From Bacteroidales bacterium (GTDB lineage: Bacteria; Bacteroidota; Bacteroidia; Bacteroidales; JAAUTT01): a stretch of 8,915 nt of DNA. The stretch lies in the NCBI GenBank assembly GCA_025350365.1, contig JANXXY010000430.1, positions 1 to 8,915 on the forward strand, read 5' to 3'. How positions within the stretch are numbered: position 1 is the first letter of the stretch; every line of letters begins with the position of its first letter. This document shows positions 1 to 7,866 of this stretch, piece by piece. The notes under the pieces are model-generated. The model saw nothing but the letters and a program-made list of their open reading frames with translations, did not search any database and was not told the DNA's origin. Position numbers and translations under genes: made by a program.

Positions 1-278
1 TTTCGATGAATTTTTGGGGATTCACTCCCAAGTTTTTCAGTCAGCTTGAAACTCATTTCCAACAGTTCATTAAGGAGAATTATAATAACCCAAAGGCCGA
101 ATTCTTCCTTCCTTTTGTTGTGGATGAACTAATCAAAACCAAGAAGGCTACTGTAAATGTGCTTCGCAGCGCCGACAAATGGTTTGGGGTTACCTATAAG
201 AATGATAAGCCTTTAGTAGTAGCCCGAATTAAGCAATTGATTGAATCGGGTGCATATCCTCAAAACCTTTGGAAATAA
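1..278 (+). CDS. Sugar-phosphate nucleotidyltransferase-like protein, C-terminal fragment
   Basis: The frame is open to the left edge: a serine codon (positions 3-5) precedes the first visible ATG at 6, which therefore is an internal methionine and not a start. About 91 residues remain. The segment reads SMNFWGFTP, then KAEFFLPFVVDELI, then SADKWFGVTYKNDKPLVV and a final SGAYPQNLWK. From memory this order (MNxWGFTP, KAEFFxP, KWFGVTY, YPxxLW) is the C-terminal end of the Bacteroidota NTP-transferase family related to sugar-1-phosphate guanylyl/uridylyltransferases; in that family the N-terminal part carries the nucleotide-binding fold, which lies outside the window. The family would transfer a nucleotidyl group onto a sugar phosphate in the cytoplasm, but the sugar and nucleotide cannot be told from this tail. 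It ends in TAA and converges on the oxidoreductase gene with a 44-bp gap. Family assignment is by recognition only. Confidence 0.82.
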   Translation, partial: SMNFWGFTPKFFSQLETHFQQFIKENYNNPKAEFFLPFVVDELIKTKKATVNVLRSADKWFGVTYKNDKPLVVARIKQLIESGAYPQNLWK

Positions 279-322
279 TCCCAACTTTTTAACCAATTTT
301 TAAAATTTCATGTGAACAGAAA

Positions 323-1723
323 TTATTTATTCTGTTTGGCTATTTCAAGAGCCTTTGTAGTTGTGTAATATTTCGCAATCATATTAGGAACCTCCCATTC
401 AGGTAATTTTCCTTCTACCAGATATTTGAGGTATGTTTGAGTAACCCGGGCAAAATGAGCTTCGTGGCCAACTTTGTATGAATTAGGAACAACAACTTCC
501 CAGGAAGTCAACAATTTTTTCAATTCAACTCCCGGATAATTTTGCTGTATTTTTTTTATATTTTCTGATAGAGTTTTTGTAAACAATGCAATGTCGGCTT
601 CGGCAAGTGGCTCAATGTAAAGCGTTGGTTTATAAGCCTGTTCAGCCTCTTGGCGAATTATGAGGTTACATTTTGTACCCCTCATAATCGAAAAATGAGT
701 ATCTCCGCCACCCTCAGGTGCTTTATAATTCCAAATCACCGAAACTTTAGCGTGCACCCCTTTAATTTTGTAATTGATTTCGCCATTGGCATAAACATTC
801 AGGATGGTGTCTTGCAGATCCTTCTTCAGGTAATCGGGATAATCTGAAAGATTGGTTACAGCATTAAATTCAGTAGGGGTAATTTTTGTAGGCCAGCGTT
901 TTGCAGTAACCACCTCGATGTCCTTCTTATAATCCAATATCTGATTTGGAAAACATTCCCATTGAACTAAATCCACAAGATGAGTAGTAACATCTACAAT
1001 CCCTTCACCTTGTTGAGTTACATCGAAGAACCAGGCAGGACGCTTTAAAGCAGAACCGGATACAAATTTGAAATAATTGTGCACGCTTTCTTTAGTTACG
1101 GAGGGGTTTTCAAGACTTCCCGTTTCAAGAGTTCCAAAAACTTCGGGCAATAAGGAAAATTCCTTTTGAAGTAAGGTGCTTATCTCATTTCGTTCCGTCA
1201 TAATATCGTAAAGCAAAACTCCCTTTTTCTTTGCCGATTCAAAAGCTTGTTTTAAAAGTTCGAAATTGTTAGCGTCAATAGCCATTGGCTTATCAGCTAA
1301 TACATTAATATTCGCCTCAATGCTTGCCTTTATATATTCCATCTTTTTTTGGTTATTACCGGCTATCATCACCACATTTCCCGGTTTGTCCTTCAGCATT
1401 TTTTCGAAGAAATCGGGACCGGTGTAAACTTTTTCATTCCATCGGGTTGAATTTTCCGAACGGTTGTTATATCCATCAATACGTTTCAAATGTTCATTTA
1501 CATCATCACCTTCGGGAGCATAAACATAAACGTTTGAATCTACCTGCGAATACATGCTTTTTTGAACAAGTGCTGCATGGAAATGCCCCGGATCAAGCGT
1601 CATAATTTTAACTTCACCTTTGGCCCCGGTAAATTTCGGATTATTAGACGAACAGGAAATCATGACTAGAATAGTTAATAAGCAAACAATTGATTGAATA
1701 GTAATGGATTTTACAGGTCTCAT
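323..1723 (-). CDS. Lipoprotein oxidoreductase of the Gfo/Idh/MocA superfamily
   Basis: Probable NAD(P)-type oxidoreductase anchored in the cell envelope. The longest frame starts at 1756, but I choose the ATG at 1723, which gives 466 residues and a clean lipoprotein signal peptide: basic start MRPVK, hydrophobic core SIVCLLTILVMI, and lipobox Cys 24 followed by SSNN. In this numbering the Rossmann-like beginning is VKIMTLDPGHFHAAL (about 39-52), the DKP form of the family's EKP motif is at about 144-146, and GIVDVTTHLVDLVQW (about 241-255) matches the conserved D-x3-H-x2-D region of the substrate-binding domain. The LDPGHFHAA start and long C-terminal half resemble Bacteroidota proteins with a 'putative oxidoreductase C-terminal domain'. 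The usual GxGxxG dinucleotide loop is replaced by DPGHFH, so cofactor use is not certain. Superfamily members act on sugars, inositols or, in some lineages, glycosides; the substrate here is unknown. It lies 100 bp downstream of the transporter on the same strand, with an operator-like site between. Confidence 0.92.
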   Translation of the reverse strand: MRPVKSITIQSIVCLLTILVMISCSSNNPKFTGAKGEVKIMTLDPGHFHAALVQKSMYSQVDSNVYVYAPEGDDVNEHLKRIDGYNNRSENSTRWNEKVYTGPDFFEKMLKDKPGNVVMIAGNNQKKMEYIKASIEANINVLADKPMAIDANNFELLKQAFESAKKKGVLLYDIMTERNEISTLLQKEFSLLPEVFGTLETGSLENPSVTKESVHNYFKFVSGSALKRPAWFFDVTQQGEGIVDVTTHLVDLVQWECFPNQILDYKKDIEVVTAKRWPTKITPTEFNAVTNLSDYPDYLKKDLQDTILNVYANGEINYKIKGVHAKVSVIWNYKAPEGGGDTHFSIMRGTKCNLIIRQEAEQAYKPTLYIEPLAEADIALFTKTLSENIKKIQQNYPGVELKKLLTSWEVVVPNSYKVGHEAHFARVTQTYLKYLVEGKLPEWEVPNMIAKYYTTTKALEIAKQNK

Positions 1724-1778
1724 TTTTGCGATTTTTATATAGTCGTTAAAATGCAAATTTTGAAAAAATTTCCCGGAA

Positions 1779-1796
1779 ACGCAAACGATTACGCAT
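1779..1796. promoter_or_regulatory. Candidate LacI/PurR-family operator
   Basis: The sequence ACGCAAACGATTACGCAT is an imperfect palindrome around a central CG: 5 of 8 symmetric pairs match. Its left part is identical over nine bases to the known PurR-type consensus (ACGCAAACG), and the right half keeps TT and CG at the expected places. It lies 55 bp upstream of the chosen start of the oxidoreductase and 28 bp past the transporter stop codon. LacI-family regulators commonly bind CG-centred sites of this kind near sugar-utilisation genes. No LacI-family gene is in the window, so the regulator is inferred. A one-mismatch match to the Bacteroidota -7 element TAnnTTTG sits at 1809-1816 on the minus strand (TCATTTTG), which would put the operator over the transcription start, but I find no properly spaced -33 element. 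Confidence 0.33.
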
Positions 1797-1823
1797 GTTG
1801 GGTTGCTTCAAAATGAATTATTC

Positions 1824-2753
1824 CTATTTTTTAAAACCCGGCAATTTAATAATATCATACTTCCCTACTACCATTACCAACATCCCGAGAATGGTAATAA
1901 TGCCTCCGGCAATTTGCAAGGCTAACGGAAGAAGTCCAAAGTATAAATAAGTACTGATGATTACAAATATGCCATTGGTATTTTGTATCAGGCTGGCTTT
2001 TGAAACTTCAATAAAACGATATGAATTGTATTGTAAAATGGCACCCAGAAAGGGCCCGAACAGCGATCCGAGAGCAATATTAACAAAAGCTTTGGTGGTA
2101 ACATGATATGTTGCGCCAGAGAAAAATAGTGCGATAGTATAAAAAAGGAAAATAAACACTACTCTGTTAAGTGAAAGGAGATAAGGATCGATATTTTTGA
2201 TGTTTTTCTTGGCAATCACAAGGGCGATAGCTATCAGTAAACACGATAATATCATTAGATTAGCTCCTTGTACCAGAAGTTCGTCGAACGAAAATGTTCC
2301 TGAGTAACTTAGCATAAATGCTCCTGAAAGTAAAATTACAATTCCAACAATTTCAAGTGTCTTGAACCGCTCATTAAGTATTGGAATGCTTATTAAAGTA
2401 ACAAATACAGGTGTTGTATTTACCAGAAATGAGGCAATAGCCGGGTTTTCAATCTGCTTAATTGCCATAAAAAAAGTTACCGTGCCTAATAGTTCGAAAA
2501 ATCCTATGATTGTTAATGCTTTGTAAACTTTTTTTTGATATGTTTTTAAAAGTTTGTATTTTCCTGTTGACATTACCAGGGTTACATTGTAAAACAGGGC
2601 CATCATAAACCAATAAAAGCCAAATGTAAAAATGGGTGTTACCAATAATGCCGCTTTACTGAATATATATACGTTGGATACTGACAACGCTGCTAATCCC
2701 GCAAACAAAAAGCCCGTAAAGGATTTTTGATGTACTATACCGGAAATTTTCAT
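1824..2753 (-). CDS. DMT-superfamily transporter with two EamA repeats
   Basis: Inner-membrane protein of 309 residues, the usual length for a ten-helix drug/metabolite transporter. Hydrophobic segments can be placed at about 12-35, 39-61, 76-101, 104-126, 132-151, 158-180, 190-212, 220-243, 251-273 and 276-297. The first EamA repeat has the hallmark NPAIASFLVNTTPVFVTLISIPILNERF (103-130), including the NER triplet. In the second repeat the matching segment SKASLIQNTNGIFVIISTYLYFGLLP lacks the acidic residue normally found after the fourth helix. Such proteins export or exchange amino acids, nucleotides, sugars or drugs; nothing here identifies the substrate. The first helix begins about 11 residues after Met 1, which supports this start. 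It is divergently transcribed from the acyl-CoA synthetase and is followed 100 bp later by the oxidoreductase on the same strand, so partial co-transcription is possible. Confidence 0.93.
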   Translation of the reverse strand: MKISGIVHQKSFTGFLFAGLAALSVSNVYIFSKAALLVTPIFTFGFYWFMMALFYNVTLVMSTGKYKLLKTYQKKVYKALTIIGFFELLGTVTFFMAIKQIENPAIASFLVNTTPVFVTLISIPILNERFKTLEIVGIVILLSGAFMLSYSGTFSFDELLVQGANLMILSCLLIAIALVIAKKNIKNIDPYLLSLNRVVFIFLFYTIALFFSGATYHVTTKAFVNIALGSLFGPFLGAILQYNSYRFIEVSKASLIQNTNGIFVIISTYLYFGLLPLALQIAGGIITILGMLVMVVGKYDIIKLPGFKK

Positions 2754-2941
2754 AAAATTCCAAAATTAGGAAATCTTGAGTTATAGTAGTCATCATGTTG
2801 GTCAAAATCACTAATTTAATTTTATGAGAGCATTTTTAGTAAAAAAAACGGACAACGAATAGAATTTTTTATTTACTTGGAGGCTGTTTTATAACATACA
2901 TTAACGACCAACAAAATATCTATATTTTTAAGTTTACACTT
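2754..2941. other. Divergent intergenic region (transporter / acyl-CoA synthetase)
   Basis: This 188-bp AT-rich gap is the longest non-coding stretch in the window and must hold the promoters for both directions, since the flanking genes diverge. On the minus strand TAATTTTG at 2761-2768 matches the Bacteroidota -7 consensus TAnnTTTG exactly, but it lies only 7 bp from the transporter ATG and would imply a nearly leaderless transcript; a TTTG on that strand at 2803-2806 is too far away for a normal -33 element. On the plus strand only weak matches occur, such as TATATTTT at 2921-2928, 13 bp before the ATG. I see no hairpin, riboswitch-like structure, small ORF or repeat. Neither start has a Shine-Dalgarno sequence. 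Confidence 0.4.
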
Positions 2942-4582
2942 ATGAAGAATCTTTCGTATGCTCATGGAATTAGCGACATACCACTAAAGGGTGAAACAAT
3001 AGGTAACAACCTTCGTGCTACCATTGAAAAATATGGAGAGTGCGAAGCTCTGGTGGTTGTTTCGCAGGATTACCGGGCAACCTATCAGGAATTGTGGATT
3101 CAGGTGGAAGAAGTTGCCAAGGGGTTATTAGCTTACGGTATTAAAAAAGGCGACAGGGTTGGTATATGGGCTCCCAACCGTTTCGAATGGGTGTTGGTTC
3201 AGTTTGCTACTGCACGCATTGGCGCTATCATGGTTAACATTAACCCTGCCTACAAAGGGTCGGCATTGAAATATGCATTGGAGCAAAGTCAGATAACCCT
3301 GCTTATAGCCGCCAATTATTTCCGTAAAACCGATTACGTTGAAATTCTAAACCATGTTCGTCCAGAGTGTAAATTTCCGAAACGAACGGTGATCATCGAA
3401 AAAGATTGGGAGAAAATGATTTTTGCCGGAAAAAAGATTTCCGATGATGCTCTGGCGGAACGAGAGAGTGAATTGCAGTTCGACGATCCTATCAATATCC
3501 AGTATACTTCGGGCACAACGGGATCCCCAAAAGGAGCCACACTTTCTCATCACAACATTCTTAATAACGGATTTTTTATTGGCGAGCGTCTTTATTATAC
3601 CGAAAAAGACCGCGTTTGTATTCCCGTTCCTTTTTATCATTGTTTTGGAATGGTGTTGGCAAACATGGCCTGTGTAACACATGGATCGTGCATGGTTATT
3701 CCCGGCGAAGTTTTTGATCCCGACCAGGTGATGAAGACTGTTCAATCCGAGAAATGCACCTCGTTGTACGGTGTTCCTACCATGTTTATTGCCGAATTGG
3801 AACATCCAAATTTTTCCAATTACGATTTTTCGTCATTACGCACAGGCATTATGGCTGGATCGCCATGCCCCATTGATACCATGAAGCAGGTACTTACAAA
3901 AATGAATATGACAGAGGTTACTGTTTGCTATGGAATGACCGAGACATCACCCGTATCAACACAAAGCGATTGCAACGATCCTATTCAGAAAAGGGTTTCT
4001 ACCGTTGGTAAAGTGCATCCTCATATTGAAATAAAAATTATTAATCCTGAAAATGGACACATTGTAGCTCATGGCGAAAAGGGAGAAATCTGCACGCGAG
4101 GCTACTCAGTGATGTCGGGCTACTGGGACATGCCCGAAGAAACCTCCAAAGTACTTGACAAAAATGGTTGGATGCATACAGGCGATCTTGGGGTGATGGA
4201 CGATGAGGGTTATGTAAAAATCGTTGGCCGGATAAAAGACACCATCATCCGCGGAGGCGAAAATATTGCTCCCCGCGAAGTAGAAGAATTCCTTATTCAG
4301 CATGAGGCTATTGCCGATGTGCAGGTAATTGGTGTACCCGACCTTAGGTATGGAGAAGAAGTGATGGCGTGGGTGAAACTTCGCGATGGATTCGAAGTAT
4401 CTCCTGAGGAATTACGCGAATATTGTAAAGGCCAGATATCCACCTTTAAAATCCCTAAATACTGGAAGTTTACCATCGAATTTCCAATGACAGTTTCCGG
4501 AAAAATCCGTAAGATAGAAATGAGGGAAGTATCCATTATAGAACTAGGATTGGAAGAAGCCGCCAAAATTTTAACGGCCTGA
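2942..4582 (+). CDS. AMP-forming acyl-CoA synthetase (medium/long-chain, ACSF2-like)
   Basis: Cytoplasmic enzyme of the ANL adenylating superfamily, 546 residues and apparently complete. It is expected to activate a carboxylic acid with ATP to an acyl-adenylate and then form the acyl-CoA. All core motifs are present: phosphate loop TSGTTGSPKG at 189-198, YGMTETSP at 330-337, HTGDLG at 412-417, GRIKDTIIRGGENIAP at 429-444, and the C-terminal catalytic lysine in VSGKIRK (Lys 521). The N-terminal segment with ATYQELWIQVEEVAKGL, GIKKGDRVGIWAPNRFEW and VNINPAY is typical of the fatty-acyl-CoA synthetases related to ACSF2/FadK rather than of acetyl-CoA synthetase. Chain length cannot be read from the sequence; an aryl or branched acid is possible. 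The ATG at 2942 gives the full N-terminal helix region. recJ follows 41 bp downstream on the same strand with no visible terminator between, so both may be on one transcript although their roles are unrelated. Confidence 0.95.
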   Translation: MKNLSYAHGISDIPLKGETIGNNLRATIEKYGECEALVVVSQDYRATYQELWIQVEEVAKGLLAYGIKKGDRVGIWAPNRFEWVLVQFATARIGAIMVNINPAYKGSALKYALEQSQITLLIAANYFRKTDYVEILNHVRPECKFPKRTVIIEKDWEKMIFAGKKISDDALAERESELQFDDPINIQYTSGTTGSPKGATLSHHNILNNGFFIGERLYYTEKDRVCIPVPFYHCFGMVLANMACVTHGSCMVIPGEVFDPDQVMKTVQSEKCTSLYGVPTMFIAELEHPNFSNYDFSSLRTGIMAGSPCPIDTMKQVLTKMNMTEVTVCYGMTETSPVSTQSDCNDPIQKRVSTVGKVHPHIEIKIINPENGHIVAHGEKGEICTRGYSVMSGYWDMPEETSKVLDKNGWMHTGDLGVMDDEGYVKIVGRIKDTIIRGGENIAPREVEEFLIQHEAIADVQVIGVPDLRYGEEVMAWVKLRDGFEVSPEELREYCKGQISTFKIPKYWKFTIEFPMTVSGKIRKIEMREVSIIELGLEEAAKILTA

Positions 4583-4623
4583 TACCATATTCTTATCTCA
4601 ATTCTGAGTAATTTTACCCTCAC

Positions 4624-6333
4624 ATGGAAAAGAATTGGAGAATAAGAAAACAAGGCGACCCTGATGTTATTGAAAAGTTATCGGAGGTTTTGGGTGTCAA
4701 TAAGGTTTTAGCTAATCTGCTGGCACAACGTAATATTTCAACATACGATCAGGCCAAATCATTTTTTCGACCTGAACTTGATCAATTGCACGATCCATTT
4801 CTTATGAAGGATATGGATAAAGCCATTGACCGCATTAACCTGGCTCTCTCTAATAACGAGAAAATTCTGATATATGGCGATTATGATGTCGACGGAACGA
4901 CATCGGTTGCCCTCGTTTATTCTTTTTTTCGAAAATATAGTCCAAATCTGGCGTATTATATTCCAAACCGTTACCATGAAGGGTATGGTATTTCTATTAA
5001 AGGTATTGATTTTGCCTTTGAAAATGGCTTTACCCTAATTATTGCACTCGATTGTGGTATTAAAGCAGTTGATAAGGTTGAATATGCCAATAGTTTCAAT
5101 ATTGATTTCATTATTTGCGATCATCATTATCCAGGCGATACTATCCCCGATGCATCCGCGGTACTTGATCCCAAACGACACGACTGCAATTATCCGTTTA
5201 AAGAACTCTCTGGTTGCGGTGTTGGCTATAAATTGTTACAGGGTTTTTCCATTCAAAACCAAATACCACTCACCGAATTGGAAGTACATCTTGATTTGGT
5301 GGCTGTGAGCATTGCGTCAGACATTGTTCCCATCAATGGTGAAAATAGAATATTGTCCTATTTCGGGTTGAAAAAACTGAGTGAATCACCTTGCAATGGC
5401 TTGAAATCGATTATCAAAATTGCAGGCATTGAGAATAAAGAAATAACCATTGATGACATTGTGTTTAAAATTGGCCCGCGTATAAATGCTGCGGGGCGAA
5501 TAGAATCGGGCGACAAAGCGGTTGCCTTACTGATAGCCGAAGATGAGTTACTGGCGCAATCAATGGGCGACCGAATTAATGAATTTAACAATACCCGAAA
5601 AAGTATCGATATCACCATTACCCAGGAAGCGTTAAGTTTTATAGCCAACGATCCTATAAAGGACAATCGCTATTCCACTGTGCTTTTTAATCCCACCTGG
5701 CATAAAGGAGTAATTGGCATTGTGGCCTCCCGGTTAATTGAATCATATTACCGACCAACCGTTATTTTAACAGAATCGAATGGAATGGCTACCGGATCAG
5801 CACGGTCAGTTGATGGCTTCGACCTATATCAGGCCATTGACGAATGCAGCGATTTACTGGAAAATTTTGGTGGGCATATGTTTGCAGCCGGAATAACGCT
5901 TAAACCCGAAAATGTTCCCGCATTCAAAGAGCGTTTCGAACAAGTAGTTTCGAAATATATTAAGGAGGATCAGTTGGTACCTTCCATTGAAATAGATGCC
6001 CAAATAGAACTGAGCGATATAGATACAAAATTTTACAGAATACTAAAACAGTTCCAGCCATTTGGACCCGGAAACATGTCGCCCGTATTCCTAACTAAAA
6101 ATGTGTCAGATAACGGCTGTGGCCGTTTGGTTGGTAATTCCGGCGATCACCTGAAGCTCGAACTTATTCAGGAAAAAGAACCTTTTCGCATTTTTCCGGC
6201 GATAGGGTTTCAGCTTTCGCAACATTTCGCTTACATCAAAAAAGGCAATCCGTTTGATGTTTGCTTTTCCATTGAGGAGAATGAATTCCGAGGCAATACA
6301 ACACTTCAGATAAGGATAAGGGACATTAAATAA
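4624..6333 (+). CDS. recJ: Single-stranded-DNA-specific exonuclease RecJ
   Basis: 5'-to-3' single-strand DNA exonuclease used in recombination (RecFOR pathway), mismatch repair and base excision repair. The 569 residues are close to the 577 of the E. coli enzyme. The DHH phosphoesterase domain shows the metal-binding motifs: DYDVDG at 86-91, ALDCG at 141-145, DHH at 166-168 and ASDIVP at 231-236 (Asp 233). GPRINAAGR at 284-292 follows. The DHHA1 domain carries WHKGVIGIVASRL and the substrate-binding GGHMFAAG at 416-423. The last part, from about 455, fits the C-terminal OB-like fold that contacts DNA. No key residue is missing and there is no frameshift. The ATG at 4624 leads directly into the conserved N-terminal WRIRKQ segment. 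It lies 41 bp after the acyl-CoA synthetase and its TAA is only 6 bp from the stop codon of the converging MBOAT gene. Confidence 0.97.
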   Translation: MEKNWRIRKQGDPDVIEKLSEVLGVNKVLANLLAQRNISTYDQAKSFFRPELDQLHDPFLMKDMDKAIDRINLALSNNEKILIYGDYDVDGTTSVALVYSFFRKYSPNLAYYIPNRYHEGYGISIKGIDFAFENGFTLIIALDCGIKAVDKVEYANSFNIDFIICDHHYPGDTIPDASAVLDPKRHDCNYPFKELSGCGVGYKLLQGFSIQNQIPLTELEVHLDLVAVSIASDIVPINGENRILSYFGLKKLSESPCNGLKSIIKIAGIENKEITIDDIVFKIGPRINAAGRIESGDKAVALLIAEDELLAQSMGDRINEFNNTRKSIDITITQEALSFIANDPIKDNRYSTVLFNPTWHKGVIGIVASRLIESYYRPTVILTESNGMATGSARSVDGFDLYQAIDECSDLLENFGGHMFAAGITLKPENVPAFKERFEQVVSKYIKEDQLVPSIEIDAQIELSDIDTKFYRILKQFQPFGPGNMSPVFLTKNVSDNGCGRLVGNSGDHLKLELIQEKEPFRIFPAIGFQLSQHFAYIKKGNPFDVCFSIEENEFRGNTTLQIRIRDIK

Positions 6334-6339
6334 TATTCC

Positions 6340-7866
6340 TCAAAACTGGAAATAAATAAAAGGCTGAAGTACCGCGGTTTTAACTTGAAAAATTATCATT
6401 ACCGCTAGTACCGCAATAACTACCTTAACATAAATGGGCGTTTTAATAAACCATCCCCGGTAACGTTCCTTAAACCGGGCCGGAATCCAATGAATAGCAA
6501 AACCAGCAAAAATTACAGCAAAAACATTGCTATAACTCACTAATACCTGCGGCACGATTAGAAAATTGAAACGGGTAAATATCTGCGAAAGCATATTCTT
6601 AACCATTTGCATGTCGGAACATCTGAAAAAAATCCATGCAAAAGAGACAAACTGAAACGTAAGCAATTGAAGTGCAATTTTTCGATAACCAAAAAGAGGG
6701 ACAGTTAGCGGAAATCTCTTTTCCCACCATTTATTTACAACCAGACCTACTCCATGCAACCCGCCCCAGATGGCGAAACGGAGGTTTGCTCCATGCCATA
6801 AACCTCCAATAAGCATGGTAATTATTAAATTCAGATTGGTTCTGAACTTGCCGGCCCGGTTTCCTCCCAACGAAATATACAGGTAATCGCGCAACCATGA
6901 TGAAAGTGAAATGTGCCAACGCCTCCAAAAATCAACTAAGCTCGTTGCTTTGTATGGCGAATTAAAATTGATTGGCAAACGGAAACCTAACAGCAACGCA
7001 ACCCCAATGGCAATGTCAGTATATCCCGAAAAATCGCAATAAATTTGTAATGTATAACCATAAACGGCCATGAGATTTTCAAATCCGGAATAACCCACTG
7101 GATTATCGAACACCCTGTCGACATAATTGATAGAGATATAATCCGATATTAACATTTTTTTGAGCAAGCCGTTCAAAATAAGAAACAACGCATGTCCCAT
7201 CTCCCTAATGGTGAGGGCATATTGCGAATACATCTGAGGGATAAACTCAGCCGCCCGAACAATAGGACCTGCTACCAACTGTGGAAAAAACGATTTATAA
7301 AAGCCAAATTCGAGAATGTTATTTACCGGTTTGGTTTTATGCCGATATAAATCGATGGTGTAACTTAACGCCTGAAACGAATAAAACGAAATCCCTGCCG
7401 GAAGAACGATTCTTCGGATGTCAAAACTACTCCCAAAAGATTTGTTTGTCCATAAGGCCAGGTAATTAGTAACATCGTAATGTGTCCCAAAGACAGTATT
7501 CCAAACATCAACAAAAAAATACGAATACTTGAAATATAAGAGCAAGGCAATGCAAACCACCACGCTCATAGCCACAAAAAGCTTTCGCAGCCATGCCGAA
7601 CGGCTTTTATGGATGCCAACGCCAAGATAGTAATTGACCACAATCGAAAATATCAAAAGCCAGATAAATATTCCGCTGCATTTGTAATAGAAATACAAGC
7701 TCATGGCAAGCAGGAAGGTGTTGCGAAGGGCAGGACGTTTGTATACTAAAGTGTACCCAAGCAACAAAATGAGAAAGAATATCCAGAAAAACACTTGTGT
7801 GAAAAGAATAGGCGACAATGGATCATAGAAAAGATGATGAAGGAAGAGTTCTTTAATCTTGTCCAT
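6340..7866 (-). CDS. MBOAT-family membrane O-acyltransferase (AlgI/DltB/PatA-like)
   Basis: Polytopic inner-membrane protein of 508 residues, typical for bacterial MBOATs. These proteins pass an acyl group, usually acetyl, from a cytoplasmic donor across the membrane for transfer to an extracytoplasmic glycan or polymer. The core signature is clear: LPAGISFYSFQALSY at 155-169, FFPQLVAGPIVR at 193-204, YCDFSGYTDIAIG at 276-288, DFWRRWHISLSSWLRDYLY at 312-330 with conserved His 318, and GGLWHGAN at 354-361 with the invariant catalytic-site His 358. Many hydrophobic segments run from about 18 to 500, and the end QPFIYFQF is common in Bacteroidota homologues. Its ATG lies inside the end of the SGNH gene (14-bp overlap), which indicates translational coupling and a shared function. 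AlgI, DltB and PatA types cannot be separated by motif here; the absence of alginate or D-alanylation genes nearby makes a general glycan or peptidoglycan O-acetylation role more likely. Confidence 0.95.
   Translation of the reverse strand: MDKIKELFLHHLFYDPLSPILFTQVFFWIFFLILLLGYTLVYKRPALRNTFLLAMSLYFYYKCSGIFIWLLIFSIVVNYYLGVGIHKSRSAWLRKLFVAMSVVVCIALLLYFKYSYFFVDVWNTVFGTHYDVTNYLALWTNKSFGSSFDIRRIVLPAGISFYSFQALSYTIDLYRHKTKPVNNILEFGFYKSFFPQLVAGPIVRAAEFIPQMYSQYALTIREMGHALFLILNGLLKKMLISDYISINYVDRVFDNPVGYSGFENLMAVYGYTLQIYCDFSGYTDIAIGVALLLGFRLPINFNSPYKATSLVDFWRRWHISLSSWLRDYLYISLGGNRAGKFRTNLNLIITMLIGGLWHGANLRFAIWGGLHGVGLVVNKWWEKRFPLTVPLFGYRKIALQLLTFQFVSFAWIFFRCSDMQMVKNMLSQIFTRFNFLIVPQVLVSYSNVFAVIFAGFAIHWIPARFKERYRGWFIKTPIYVKVVIAVLAVMIIFQVKTAVLQPFIYFQF

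Noticed and set aside
295..307. Short palindrome AATTTT-T-AAAATT between the convergent genes.
   Set aside because: It is expected by chance in such AT-rich sequence and has a one-base loop, so it cannot form a real hairpin.
315..336. Inverted repeat AACAGAA / TTCTGTT with an 8-nt loop at the end of the oxidoreductase gene, a possible terminator.
   Set aside because: The seven-pair stem is AT-rich, overlaps the last codons and stop of the oxidoreductase gene, and has no clear T run after it on either strand.
1324..1605. A 93-codon plus-strand open frame opposite the oxidoreductase.
   Set aside because: It overlaps the conserved Rossmann half of the oxidoreductase in antisense and has a low-information translation rich in His, Pro and Phe.
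2921..2928. TATATTTT before the acyl-CoA synthetase as a -7 promoter element.
   Set aside because: It misses the final G of TAnnTTTG, has no TTG at the right distance upstream, and lies only 13 bp from the ATG.
3347..3805. A 152-codon open frame on the minus strand within the acyl-CoA synthetase gene.
   Set aside because: It is antisense to conserved catalytic motifs and its translation resembles no protein family; a shadow of the real gene.
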